A stretch of DNA of 61,566 bases from DSNY01 sp016861185 (GCA_030263275.1 SZOR01000011.1:1-61566); one strand, 5' to 3'; positions 33,532 through 42,674 are shown, counted from the first letter of the stretch. The notes: generated by a model from the sequence alone, not told the origin. Made by a program: numbers and translations.

Positions 33532-34172
33532 CACGGGTTCGTTCCTGCATCCGCCGCGCGCACGGCGGCGAAGAATCGCTTCAGCTTCTCTGCGCTCTTG
33601 ACGCCGGGTCTTTCCTCGACGCCGCTCGCCACGTCGACTGCGTACGGCCGCACCGCCCTGATCGCGGCGCCGACGTTGTCGGCATTCAGCCCCCCGGCAA
33701 GCACGAGCGGCTTGTGCCTCGCTTCGGGCGGAGGCAGGCGCGACCAGTCGAAAGCCTTGCCGCCGCCGCCGTAACCTTCGGCCGGCGCATCCGCCAGCAG
33801 CGCCACAGCGCTGGCAAAAACGGCGGCGCAGTCTAACAAATCGACGCCCTTGCTCATCCGCACCGCGCGCAGGTACGGACGCTCGAAGCGCGCGCACTCG
33901 GGCTCGGTTTCGTCGCCGTGGAACTGCAGGAACGCATTCGGCGCGACATCGAGCGCGGCGCGGATCTCGTCTTCGGCCGCGTTGACGAACAACAGCACCG
34001 GCGTAACGAACGCCGGGACTTCGCGCAGCAGCAACGCGAGCTGCTCCACTTCGACGCACCGCGGGCTGCCGCGATAGCGGACGAAGCCCACTGCGTCGGC
34101 ACCGAGCGCAACGGCCGCGGCGACGTCGGCGGCGCGGGTCAGCCCGCAGATCTTGATTCGCGTACGAGTCAT
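33531..34172 (-). CDS. trpF: Phosphoribosylanthranilate isomerase
   Basis: A 213-residue TIM-barrel enzyme for the third step of tryptophan synthesis. The catalytic Cys9 is in KICGLTRAAD, and the general acid Asp with the phosphate site is in DVASGVEERPGVK near the C-terminus. The start overlaps the truA stop by 4 bases. Confidence 0.95.
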   Translation of the reverse strand: MTRTRIKICGLTRAADVAAAVALGADAVGFVRYRGSPRCVEVEQLALLLREVPAFVTPVLLFVNAAEDEIRAALDVAPNAFLQFHGDETEPECARFERPYLRAVRMSKGVDLLDCAAVFASAVALLADAPAEGYGGGGKAFDWSRLPPPEARHKPLVLAGGLNADNVGAAIRAVRPYAVDVASGVEERPGVKSAEKLKRFFAAVRAADAGTNP

Positions 34173-34951
34173 CCGAGCAAGGGGATCGTGTCCACCGGCG
34201 CAGGCAGCGCGAGCAGCGGATCGTACTGAACGTGCGTCAGATACAGCCCCTCGGCCGCGAAGGTCGGCGCGGCCGCGTCGCGGTCGCGCGCCCGCACGAC
34301 TTCGCGCACCCAGTCGGAAGGCTGCCGCCCCAGCCCGACATAGACGAGCGTGCCGACCAGATTGCGCACCATGTGATGCAGGAAAGCGTTGGCGACGAAG
34401 CGCAGGCGGATCAGCCGCCCGAAGCGATCGACGCGAAGCTCGCGCAGCTCGCGCACCGGCGAAGCCGCCTGGCATTCGGCGGCGCGGAACGACGTGAAGT
34501 CGTGCGTGCCGATCAAATGAAGCGCAGCGGCGCGCATCGCCTCGTCGTCGAGCGGACGATAGACCCAGCCGACGCGCCTTTCGGCGAGCGGCGAACGAAC
34601 CGCATCGTTGAGCAGCCAATAGTCGTAGCGGCGCGCGCTCGCGCCGAAGCGCGCATGGAACTCGTCCGGCACGCGCACCGCCCAGCGCACCGCGGCCGCG
34701 CGCGGCAGCCAGCGGTTGACGCCGCGCACCCACGACGGCAGCGGTCGGTCGACCTCGGTGTCGAAATGAACCACCTGATAGGTCGCGTGCACGCCGGCAT
34801 CGGTGCGGCCCGCGCAGATCGTTGCGATCGGCTGCGTGGCGAAGGCCTCGAGCGCGCGCTCGAGCGCATCCTGCACGCCGGTGCCGCCGGGTTGCGTCTG
34901 CCAGCCGGTGAACGCGCTGCCGTCGTATTCGAGCCCCAGCGCGAGTCGCAT
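34169..34951 (-). CDS. truA: tRNA pseudouridine synthase A
   Basis: A 260-residue enzyme that makes pseudouridine at positions 38-40 of tRNA anticodon arms. The catalytic Asp51 is in AGRTDAGVHA, and RRYDYWLLND plus FLHHMVRNLVGTL are family motifs. The ATG at 34951 gives the normal N-terminus MRLALGLEYDGS. A codon 9 positions upstream in the same frame lies inside a terminator hairpin and is unlikely. No clear ribosome site precedes the ATG. Confidence 0.95.
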   Translation of the reverse strand: MRLALGLEYDGSAFTGWQTQPGGTGVQDALERALEAFATQPIATICAGRTDAGVHATYQVVHFDTEVDRPLPSWVRGVNRWLPRAAAVRWAVRVPDEFHARFGASARRYDYWLLNDAVRSPLAERRVGWVYRPLDDEAMRAAALHLIGTHDFTSFRAAECQAASPVRELRELRVDRFGRLIRLRFVANAFLHHMVRNLVGTLVYVGLGRQPSDWVREVVRARDRDAAAPTFAAEGLYLTHVQYDPLLALPAPVDTIPLLG

Positions 34952-34961
34952 CACGACGACC

Positions 34962-34993
34962 AAAAACAAAGCCGGCACGCAAGGCGTGCCGGC
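34962..34993 (-). terminator. Terminator between fimV and truA
   Basis: On the minus strand a perfect 10-bp stem GCCGGCACGC / GCGTGCCGGC with a 3-base CTT loop (arms 34984-34993 and 34971-34980) is followed by TTTGTTTTT. The U-rich tract ends 10 bases before the truA ATG. It should stop fimV transcripts; truA and the trp genes then need read-through or a promoter I cannot see. Confidence 0.9.
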
Positions 34994-35011
34994 GGTTGCG
35001 GAGTCGGCCGC

Positions 35012-38005
35012 CTACGCGTCGACCTGCTTGAGCAGTTCGACCGCCGACTGGCGCTGCTCGCGCGTACCGTCGCGCATCACTTCCTCGAGCAGTTCGCGCG
35101 CGCCGTCCTTCACCCCGAGGTCGATGTAACCGCGCGCCAGATCGAGCTTGGTCGCCATCTGCGCGGCGAGCGGGCTGCCCGCCTGCGTTTCCGTACGGCG
35201 GCCGCCGATCTCCACGTCGGAGCCGGTCAGATCGAAGTCAATCAGCGGCACCGTCGCCTGGTCCGTGTTCGACGTCAGGCGCGGCGCCTGTTCGTCGGGC
35301 AGCGCGCCGACCTCGCCGAGCAAGGTCGGACGTGACAGCGCTTCCTCGAGCGCCGACGTGGCGGTGCTTGCCGCCGGGGCGGCGAACTGCGAGAACGCCG
35401 GCGCCGGCGCACGGCTGGGCAGATTCAGATCGACGTCGGGAATTGCCTGCCGTACGCCCGGCGTGGTCGGCTGTCCGCTCGGCACATTGGTCGGCGGGAA
35501 GCTGATATCGAGGTCGGGCGCCTTCGCCGTCGCCGGCACAGTCACGGGTGCAGCCTTCGGCGCAGCCGCCGGTGCGGGTGCCGGAATCTGAGGTGCCTTG
35601 GTCGCTCCCAGATCGAAGTCCAGCGAGCCGAAGTCGATCGCACCCGTCGTCGTCGCGCCGAACGGATCGATCGTTCCGGCGCGCGCGGCAGGCGCCGTCG
35701 GTGCGGCCGGTTCCTCGAGCGGAAGCGTGGCTTCGAACCTGGTGTCCGGCACGGACTGCGCCGCATGCGACGGCGTCATCGCCGTGTCGGCCGTCATCCG
35801 CGAATCGAGCTGCATCGCGGTGTCGGCGGTCATCTTGGTGTCCGGGACGAAGCGCGAAGTGACGCTCGGGGCCACACCCTGCGACGCCGCACCGCCGAGA
35901 TCGAGCGCCGGCTCGCGAGCGGCCGCACCGCCAAACGTGGCCGGCGGCGCGACCACGCCGCCGAGCGTGGCCGGACGAGGCCCCTTCGTGCTCGGGTTCA
36001 ACCGCAGTTCGGTGGTCGGGCCGCGCATCGCGACGTCCGCCGCCCCCGCAAACATCGGGTTAGAAGGATCGAGCGAGCGGCCCAGCTTGACCGCACGCTC
36101 CCACTCCTCGCCCACGCCGCCGGTGCGGTCGCGCAGTTCCTGCACGACGGCGTTGAACGAGGCCTTGTCGCCGCGCCGCGAGTAGATCTCGAGCAGCTTC
36201 ACGCGCACGGCGTGCCGGTCCGGCTGCAGGCGCAACGCTTCCTTCAGGATGTCTTCGGCCTGTTCTTCGCGACCATAAGCGATGTAGACGTCGGCTTCCG
36301 CGACCGGATCGACTTCGTTCGAATCGAGTTGCGAGGCGGCCGGAATGAAGCTCGAGTTGAACGTGCTCGTCGCGCCGGTGTCGACGCTGCGGCCGCCCGT
36401 GGCGCCAAACAGCGAGTTGGCCCGCAGGCCCTCGCCGGTCGCCTTGAACTCATCGCCCCTCTCGACCTTGCGGCGACGGTAGACGTTCAACCCCAGCAGC
36501 GCGAGCAGTAGCGCGACGAGCCCGCCGAGCGCGACCAGCGTGGTCGTGTCGCGGAACAGCCCTTCGAGGAAGCTCGTCTCCTGCGCGGGCGGCGGGGGAG
36601 GTGCCTTCTTCGCTTCCGCCTTGGGCGCCTCGACCTTGGGCGCTTCCGCCTTCGGAGCTTCCGCCTTCGGCGCTTCCGCCTTCGGCGCTTCGACCTTCGG
36701 TGCCTCCGCTTTCGGCGGCTCCGCGGCAGGCGCAGCGGGCGCAGGTGCGGCTGCCTGCGGCGCAGGCGTCGGTGCCGGCGCCGTCTCTGCAGCCTTGGTT
36801 TCGGCCTGTTTCTGGACCTGAGCACCGGCCTTGCTCTGCAGCTCGAGCGCTTTCTTCAGCGCTTCGTTGGCCTTCTTCAATTCGGCGGCGCGCTCTTCCT
36901 GCTCCTTCAGCGCACGCTGCCGGGCGATCTCTTCGTCCTTCGCCTTGGTCGCCGCCGCAGCCGCCGCGGACGGCGCGGGCTCGGCCTTCGCGATCTTCAG
37001 CTGATCGCCGGCCGGCGCCGGCACGGCCTTGTCCTCGACCTTCGTCGTGACGCGGCCTTGCGCGGCCGCGGCAGGCGCGGGCGCAGCCGCGACCGGCGCG
37101 GCGGCTGCCGCGGCCTGCGCGAGGCGGCTCTTGTACTGTGCGAAGTCGGCGCTGTGGGCCGCGACTTCCTGCCGCGCGTCGGCCGTCGAAATGGCCTCGG
37201 CCTCGGCGGCATCCGGGATCGTCAGCGTGCGGCCGGCCAGCAAACGGTTCATGTTGTTCGCGACGAACGCGTTCGGATTGGCGCGGAACAGCGCGACCAG
37301 CATCTGATCGAGCGACACGTTGGCCGGCTTGTTCTGCCGCGCAATCTTGCCGAGCGTGTCGCCGAACTTCACCGTGTACGTCTCGGCCGGCGCAGCTGCG
37401 ACCGCCGCGGGCGCGGGTGTCGGCACGACCGGCGCAGGCGGCGCAGGTGTCGGCGCGGGCGCAGGCGCTGGTTCGGGTGCAGCAGCCGCGGGGGCGGGGA
37501 CAGGTGCAGGAGCCGGTGCCGGCAGCGGTGTCGGTGCTGCAGGTTGGGCCGTCGTGACGGGCGCCATCACGTCGGGGGTGGCGCGCAGCGCCGGCGGATC
37601 GAGCAGCACCGTGTATTCGCGCAGCACGCGACCCGTTGCCCACGTCAGCTCGAGCAGCAGATCGAGATACGGTTCGTTGATCGGATTCAGCGAGCTGATC
37701 CGCACGACAAAGTTGTTCTCGCCGCGGCGATCCAGATCGAAGCGCAACGCCGCCAGCGCCGGATTGAACTCGAGATTCGCTTGGCGGAATGCGCTCTGCG
37801 ACGCGAGCCGCACCGCGAGTGATCCGGCCTCCTCCCTCGCGACCGACGTCACCTCGACTTCCGCGCGCAGCGGTTGTCCGAGGGCCGATTGAATGGTCAA
37901 TCGTCCGAGCCCGGCCGCGTACGCGGCAGGTGTGGCAAACGCAAGGCTGATGGCCAAGGCAATCGCATACCGAGCCGGTGTTCGCTTGTGGTTATGGGAT
38001 GGCAC
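35012..38005 (-). CDS. fimV: FimV/HubP-type polar hub protein
   Basis: A 997-residue envelope protein that organises type IV pili, flagella or chromosome poles in relatives. In order: signal peptide (about 1-31, ending AAYAAG), FimV N-terminal domain to about 130 (LTIQSALGQPLRAEVEV), Pro/Ala-rich linker, LysM (VKFGDTLGKIARQNK), coiled coil, Ala/Pro/Lys repeats, one membrane segment, TPR-like EADVYIAYGREEQAEDIL, and the C-terminal ARGYIDLGVKDGARELLEEV. The GTG at 38005 has a GAGGGGG ribosome site; an in-frame ATG at 38050 lies upstream of the likely transcription start. Confidence 0.92.
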   Translation of the reverse strand: MPSHNHKRTPARYAIALAISLAFATPAAYAAGLGRLTIQSALGQPLRAEVEVTSVAREEAGSLAVRLASQSAFRQANLEFNPALAALRFDLDRRGENNFVVRISSLNPINEPYLDLLLELTWATGRVLREYTVLLDPPALRATPDVMAPVTTAQPAAPTPLPAPAPAPVPAPAAAAPEPAPAPAPTPAPPAPVVPTPAPAAVAAAPAETYTVKFGDTLGKIARQNKPANVSLDQMLVALFRANPNAFVANNMNRLLAGRTLTIPDAAEAEAISTADARQEVAAHSADFAQYKSRLAQAAAAAAPVAAAPAPAAAAQGRVTTKVEDKAVPAPAGDQLKIAKAEPAPSAAAAAATKAKDEEIARQRALKEQEERAAELKKANEALKKALELQSKAGAQVQKQAETKAAETAPAPTPAPQAAAPAPAAPAAEPPKAEAPKVEAPKAEAPKAEAPKAEAPKVEAPKAEAKKAPPPPPAQETSFLEGLFRDTTTLVALGGLVALLLALLGLNVYRRRKVERGDEFKATGEGLRANSLFGATGGRSVDTGATSTFNSSFIPAASQLDSNEVDPVAEADVYIAYGREEQAEDILKEALRLQPDRHAVRVKLLEIYSRRGDKASFNAVVQELRDRTGGVGEEWERAVKLGRSLDPSNPMFAGAADVAMRGPTTELRLNPSTKGPRPATLGGVVAPPATFGGAAAREPALDLGGAASQGVAPSVTSRFVPDTKMTADTAMQLDSRMTADTAMTPSHAAQSVPDTRFEATLPLEEPAAPTAPAARAGTIDPFGATTTGAIDFGSLDFDLGATKAPQIPAPAPAAAPKAAPVTVPATAKAPDLDISFPPTNVPSGQPTTPGVRQAIPDVDLNLPSRAPAPAFSQFAAPAASTATSALEEALSRPTLLGEVGALPDEQAPRLTSNTDQATVPLIDFDLTGSDVEIGGRRTETQAGSPLAAQMATKLDLARGYIDLGVKDGARELLEEVMRDGTREQRQSAVELLKQVDA
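36613..36720 (-). repeat. 15-bp tandem repeat in fimV (KAEAP units)
   Basis: About seven imperfect 15-base units encode repeated KAEAP or KVEAP in the periplasmic stretch just before the FimV membrane segment. Such units can change number by slippage and would lengthen or shorten the linker. Confidence 0.8.
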
Positions 38006-38040
38006 GGGCGCCCCCTCTAAGGCGGTGATTCTGAATTTCG

Positions 38041-38069
38041 AAAATAACATCAGTGACTTACGCGCGCAA
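38041..38069 (-). promoter_or_regulatory. Candidate fimV promoter
   Basis: On the minus strand TTGCGC (38064-38069) and TATTTT (38041-38046) are spaced by 17 bases. Transcription would start near 38034, 29 bases before the GTG start of fimV and after the ATG at 38050. Confidence 0.5.
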
Positions 38070-38092
38070 GCTTAGAAAGAGCAGTAAGTCAC
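38053..38092. repeat. 9-bp inverted repeat at the fimV promoter
   Basis: GTGACTTAC (38053-38061) and GTAAGTCAC (38084-38092) are perfect complements separated by 22 bases. One arm lies in the spacer of the candidate fimV promoter and the other just upstream of its -35, a layout that suits a dimeric regulator. Confidence 0.6.
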
Positions 38093-38148
38093 GCGAAACC
38101 GTGACAATTCGAGGCGCTGAATCGGTCGCGCCCGTGACCAAGCGCGCG

Positions 38149-39276
38149 TCAGTCGAGCTTACCGAGCAGGATGCGCAGCATGCGGCGCAGCGGTTCGGCT
38201 GCGCCCCAAAGCAATTGGTCGCCGACGGTGAACGCGGACAGGTACTGCCCGCCCATCGCGAGCTTGCGCAGGCGCCCGATGGGGATGTCGATCGTGCCGC
38301 TGACCTTCGCCGGCGACAACTCGCGGATGCTGTCCTCGCGGTTGTTCGGGACCAGCTTGACCCAGCGGTTCGCGCCGGCGATCAGTTCTTCGATTTCGGG
38401 CAACGGCAGGTCCTTCTTCAGCTTGATCGTCAACGCCTGGCTGTGGCAACGCATCGCGCCGACGCGCACGCAGACGCCTTCGACGATCAGCGAACCGGGC
38501 TCGCCCATCGCCGGCTTGCCGAGGATCTTGTTCGCTTCGGCACCGCCTTTCCATTCCTCGCGGCTGACACCGTTGCCCAGATCCTTGTCGATCCATGCGA
38601 TCAGGCTGCCGGCGAGCGGAACGCCGAAGTTCTCCTTCGGCAGGGCGTCCGAACGCAACGCCTCCGACACCTTGCGATCGATCTCGAGGATCGCCGACTG
38701 CGGATCGGCCAGCAGATCCTTGACCGCCGCGTGGGCGTGGCCCATCTGCGCGATCAGCTCGCGCATGTTCTGCGCACCCGCGCCCGAAGCGGCCTGATAG
38801 GTCATCGCGGTGACCCATTCGACCAGGTCTGCCTTCAGCAGGCCGTCAATCGCGAGCAGCATCAGGCTGACCGTGCAGTTGCCGCCGACGTAGTTCTTGA
38901 TGCCGTTCGCGAGCGCCCTCTTGATCACCGGCAGATTGACCGGGTCGAGGATGATCACCGCGTCGTCCTTCATCCGCAGCGCGGAGGCCGCGTCGATCCA
39001 GAAGCCGTTCCAGCCGGCCGCGCGCAGCTTGGGATGCACGTCGTTCGTGTAGTCGCCGCCCTGGCAGGTGAGGATCGCGTCGCACGCCTTCAGGGCCGCG
39101 ATGTCGTTCGCGTCCTGCAGCTTCGGCGCCCCGCGCGCGACCTTCGGCGCCGCACCGCCGGCGTTCGACGTGCTGAAGAACACCGAATCGATGAGGTCGA
39201 AGTCCCGCTCCGCGCTCATGCGCTCCATCAGCACGGAACCCACCATACCGCGCCAACCCACGATGCCGACTTTCAT
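38149..39276 (-). CDS. asd: Aspartate-semialdehyde dehydrogenase
   Basis: A 375-residue NADPH-dependent enzyme making aspartate semialdehyde for lysine, threonine, methionine and cell-wall diaminopimelate. The cofactor loop is GWRGMVGS and the catalytic Cys134 is in GGNCTVSLM, close to the E. coli numbering. The ATG at 39276 has an AAGAGGCG ribosome site and gives MKVGIVGWRG; 11 in-frame codons upstream are not needed. Confidence 0.97.
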   Translation of the reverse strand: MKVGIVGWRGMVGSVLMERMSAERDFDLIDSVFFSTSNAGGAAPKVARGAPKLQDANDIAALKACDAILTCQGGDYTNDVHPKLRAAGWNGFWIDAASALRMKDDAVIILDPVNLPVIKRALANGIKNYVGGNCTVSLMLLAIDGLLKADLVEWVTAMTYQAASGAGAQNMRELIAQMGHAHAAVKDLLADPQSAILEIDRKVSEALRSDALPKENFGVPLAGSLIAWIDKDLGNGVSREEWKGGAEANKILGKPAMGEPGSLIVEGVCVRVGAMRCHSQALTIKLKKDLPLPEIEELIAGANRWVKLVPNNREDSIRELSPAKVSGTIDIPIGRLRKLAMGGQYLSAFTVGDQLLWGAAEPLRRMLRILLGKLD

Positions 39277-39318
39277 ATGCGCCTCTTGCCGTGAACGGTC
39301 CATCGTCAACGCACCGGC

Positions 39319-40383
39319 TTACAGCGCGCTGACAACCGCATCGCCCATTTCCTTCGTCCCGACCTTCGCCTCGCCCGGCAGGGCGATGTCCGCCGTACGC
39401 AACCCCTGCGCCAGGACCTTCGAAACCGCCGCTTCGATGCGCCGCGCGGCCGCTTCCTGGTTCAGGCTGTAGCGCAGCATCATCGCCGCCGACAGGATCG
39501 TCGCCAGCGGATTGGCCACGCCCCTGCCCGCGATGTCCGGCGCCGACCCGTGGATCGGCTCGTACAGCCCTTTGCCGTTCGCGTCGAGCGAGGCCGAAGG
39601 CAGCATGCCGATCGAACCCGTCAACATCGACGCTTCGTCGGACAGGATATCGCCGAACATGTTTCCCGTGACGATGACATCGAACTGTTTCGGCTGCCTC
39701 AGAAGCTGCATCGCCGCGTTGTCGACGTACATGTGCGTCAGCTCGACGTCGGGATACTCGCGGCCGACCTCGGTGACGACATCGCGCCAGAGCTGAGTCG
39801 TCTCCAGCACGTTGGCCTTGTCGACCGAGCACACGTGCCGCTGCCGCTTGCGCGCCGCGCGGAACGCCACGTGCGCGATCCGACGGATCTCGCTTTCGCT
39901 GTAGCGCATCGTGTCGAAGCCCTCGCGCTCGCCGTTGTCGAGCCGGCGGATGCCGCGCGGCTGGCCGAAATAGATGTCGCCGGTCAGCTCCCGCACGATC
40001 AGCAGGTCGAGCCCTGCGACGACCTCGGGCTTCAGCGTCGAGGCGGCCGCAAGCTCCGGGTAGATCACTGCGGGCCGCAGGTTGGCAAACAGGCCGAGAT
40101 CCTTGCGCAATCGAAGCAACCCCTGTTCGGGCCGCTGCGGACGCGGCAGCGCGTCGTACTTCGGTCCACCGACCGCGCCGAACAGCACCGCGTCGGCGCG
40201 GCGCGCCACCTCCAGCGTCGCCGCAGGCAGCGGATCGCCGTGCGCATCGACGGCCGCGCCGCCGACGGGCGCGTGCTCGAATTCGAACTTCAGCCCATTC
40301 CGTCCGAGCCGCTCGAGCACCTTAAGCGCCTCGGCAACGATTTCAGGGCCGATGCCGTCGCCGGCCAGCACCGCAATTCTCAT
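39319..40383 (-). CDS. leuB: 3-isopropylmalate dehydrogenase
   Basis: A 354-residue NAD-dependent enzyme for the third leucine step. It begins MRIAVLAGDGIGPEIV; substrate arginines lie in LLRLRKDLGLFANLRPA and the metal aspartates in GNMFGDILSDEA. The length matches the family. It lies 8 bases downstream of leuD. Confidence 0.97.
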   Translation of the reverse strand: MRIAVLAGDGIGPEIVAEALKVLERLGRNGLKFEFEHAPVGGAAVDAHGDPLPAATLEVARRADAVLFGAVGGPKYDALPRPQRPEQGLLRLRKDLGLFANLRPAVIYPELAAASTLKPEVVAGLDLLIVRELTGDIYFGQPRGIRRLDNGEREGFDTMRYSESEIRRIAHVAFRAARKRQRHVCSVDKANVLETTQLWRDVVTEVGREYPDVELTHMYVDNAAMQLLRQPKQFDVIVTGNMFGDILSDEASMLTGSIGMLPSASLDANGKGLYEPIHGSAPDIAGRGVANPLATILSAAMMLRYSLNQEAAARRIEAAVSKVLAQGLRTADIALPGEAKVGTKEMGDAVVSAL

Positions 40384-40391
40384 CGTGAACC

Positions 40392-41042
40392 TCAGGCGGC
40401 CGGCTGCTTGGCCAGCCACGGATAGCGTTTGAGGCGCTCGGCCTCGAACGCGCGGATCTTGTCGGCGTGACGCAGCGTCAAGCCAATGTCGTCCCAGCCG
40501 TTGAGCAGGCATTCCTTGCGGAACGGGTCGACCTCGAAGCGAATCACGCGACCGCCAGGCGTGGTCACCGTCTGCGGGGCCAGATCGATCGCCAGCGTGT
40601 AACCCGGCGTGGCCAGCACTTCGACGAACAGCGCATCGACCTCATCTTCGCGGAGCACGATCGGCAGCAGCCCGTTCTTGAAGCAGTTGCTGAAGAAGAT
40701 GTCCGCGAAGCTCGGCGCGATCAGCGCCCGAAAGCCGTATTCGGAGATCGCCCACGGCGCGTGTTCGCGGCTCGATCCGCAGCCGAAGTTGCGCCGCGCG
40801 AGCAGGATCGACGCGCCTTGGTAGCGCGGCTGGTTCAGTACGAACTCCGGATTCAGCGGGCGGCGGCTGTTGTCCATGCCGGGCTCGCCGCGATCGAGAT
40901 AGCGCCACTCGTCGAACAGGTTGGCGCCGAAGCCGGTCCGCCGGATCGACTTCAGAAACTGCTTCGGGATGATCTGATCGGTGTCGACGTTCGCGCGATC
41001 GAGCGGCGCGACCAGTCCCGTGTGCTGCGTGAACGGCGTCAT
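40392..41042 (-). CDS. leuD: 3-isopropylmalate dehydratase small subunit
   Basis: A 216-residue subunit that completes isopropylmalate isomerase with LeuC. Typical blocks are VAPLDRANVDTDQIIPKQFL and NFGCGSSREHAPWAI. The ATG directly abuts the stop codon of the small lipoprotein gene upstream. Confidence 0.97.
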   Translation of the reverse strand: MTPFTQHTGLVAPLDRANVDTDQIIPKQFLKSIRRTGFGANLFDEWRYLDRGEPGMDNSRRPLNPEFVLNQPRYQGASILLARRNFGCGSSREHAPWAISEYGFRALIAPSFADIFFSNCFKNGLLPIVLREDEVDALFVEVLATPGYTLAIDLAPQTVTTPGGRVIRFEVDPFRKECLLNGWDDIGLTLRHADKIRAFEAERLKRYPWLAKQPAA

Positions 41043-41237
41043 CTAGCGTTTGACCGGTGCAGGGGCCGACGCCGGCGCGCTGGTCTTCTTCGGCTCCTCT
41101 TTGGTGTCCTTGCTCGCGCTGCCCGAGATCTTGTCGCCGGCCGCCTTCAGGTCCTTGCCGAAACCTTCCATCGTGTTGCAGGCGGCCAGCAGCGATGCGG
41201 CGCCGAACAGGACTGCGATCTTCGCGCTCGTCTTCAT
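41043..41237 (-). CDS. Entericidin-like small lipoprotein
   Basis: A 64-residue lipoprotein of the entericidin A/B family. The signal peptide ends in the lipobox LLAAC, making Cys20 the lipidated residue, and NTMEGFGKDLKAAGDKI is the family core. The tail is Lys/Pro/Ala-rich. In E. coli entericidins act in stationary-phase lysis control; here the role is unknown. It is embedded between leuC and leuD, 15 bases after leuC and directly against leuD. Confidence 0.9.
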   Translation of the reverse strand: MKTSAKIAVLFGAASLLAACNTMEGFGKDLKAAGDKISGSASKDTKEEPKKTSAPASAPAPVKR

Positions 41238-41252
41238 AGCGGTCTTTCCTCT

Positions 41253-42674
41253 CTAGTGGAACGATCGGATATCGACGAAATGGCCGGCGATCGCGGCGGC
41301 GGCGGCCATCGTGGGGCTGACCAGGTGCGTCCGACCGCCGGCGCCTTGGCGCCCCTCGAAATTGCGATTCGACGTCGACGCGCAGCGCTCGCCGGGCTCG
41401 AGCCTGTCGGCATTCATGCCGAGGCACATCGAGCAGCCCGGTTCGCGCCACTCGAAGCCGGCTTCGCGGAACACGCGGTCGAGTCCTTCCGCTTCGGCCT
41501 GCCGCTTCACCAGCCCCGAGCCCGGAACGACCATCGCCAGCTTGACGTTGTGCGCGATGCGCCTGCCGCGCACGACGTCCGCCGCGGCGCGCAGGTCCTC
41601 GATGCGCGAATTCGTGCACGAGCCGATGAAGACCTTGTCGATCCGGATCTGCGTGATCGGCGTGTTCGGCGCCAGGCCCATGTACTTCAGCGCGCGTTCG
41701 ATGCCTTCGCGCCGCACGGGATCGCTTTCCCGCGCGGGGTCGGGCACGCTGCCGTCGATCGACGTCACCATCTCCGGCGACGTGCCCCAGCTCACCTGCG
41801 GCTTCAGCGCCGCCGCGTCGATTTCGACGACCTTGTCGAAGAGCGCATCGGGGTCCGAATGCAGCGTCTTCCAGCTAGCCACGGCGGCGTCCCAGTCGGC
41901 GCCGGTCGGCGCAAAGGGCCGGCCGCGTACGTACTCGATCGTCTTGTCGTCGACCGCGACCATGCCGGCGCGCGCGCCGGCCTCGATCGCCATGTTGCAC
42001 AGGGTCATCCGCGCTTCGATCGACAGCGCGCGCACAGTCGAGCCGCCGAACTCGATCGCGTGCCCCGTGCCGCCCGCCGTGCCGATGCGGCCGATCACGG
42101 CGAGGATCACGTCCTTTGCGGTGACGCCTGCGGGCAGTTCGCCGTCGACGCGCACCAGCATGTTCTTCGCTTTCTTCGCGAGCAGCGTCTGCGTGGCGAG
42201 CACGTGCTCGACTTCCGAGGTGCCGATGCCGAACGCCAGGGCGCCCAGCGCACCGTGCGTGCTCGTGTGCGAATCGCCGCAGACGACCGTCATGCCGGGC
42301 AGCGTGGCGCCCTGCTCGGGACCGATCACGTGCACGATGCCCTGGCGCTTGTCCAGGAACGGGAAGTACGCCGCCGCACCGTGCCTGCGGATGTTGGCGT
42401 CGAGCGTGACGATCTGTTCGCGCGAAGTCGGGTCGGTCACGCCGTCGAGCCCGCGTTCCCAGTCGGTCGTCGGGGTGTTGTGGTCGGCGGTCGCGACGAT
42501 CGACGACGCGCGCCAAGGCTTGCGTCCCGCGATGCGCAGCCCCTCGAACGCCTGCGGGCTGGTCACTTCGTGGACGAGGTGGCGATCGATGTACAGGATG
42601 GTCGTGCCGTCGGGTTCGGCGTGGACGACGTGTTCATCCCAGAGCTTGTCGTAAAGCGTGCGTGCTGCGGCCAT
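41253..42674 (-). CDS. leuC: 3-isopropylmalate dehydratase large subunit
   Basis: A 473-residue aconitase-family protein carrying the [4Fe-4S] cluster. The ligand cysteines lie in FIGSCTNSR and CSMCLGMN; VCGDSHTSTHGALG is the substrate-binding block. The start MAAARTLYDKLW fits the family; in-frame codons upstream are not protein-like. It heads the long minus-strand biosynthetic run. Confidence 0.96.
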   Translation of the reverse strand: MAAARTLYDKLWDEHVVHAEPDGTTILYIDRHLVHEVTSPQAFEGLRIAGRKPWRASSIVATADHNTPTTDWERGLDGVTDPTSREQIVTLDANIRRHGAAAYFPFLDKRQGIVHVIGPEQGATLPGMTVVCGDSHTSTHGALGALAFGIGTSEVEHVLATQTLLAKKAKNMLVRVDGELPAGVTAKDVILAVIGRIGTAGGTGHAIEFGGSTVRALSIEARMTLCNMAIEAGARAGMVAVDDKTIEYVRGRPFAPTGADWDAAVASWKTLHSDPDALFDKVVEIDAAALKPQVSWGTSPEMVTSIDGSVPDPARESDPVRREGIERALKYMGLAPNTPITQIRIDKVFIGSCTNSRIEDLRAAADVVRGRRIAHNVKLAMVVPGSGLVKRQAEAEGLDRVFREAGFEWREPGCSMCLGMNADRLEPGERCASTSNRNFEGRQGAGGRTHLVSPTMAAAAAIAGHFVDIRSFH

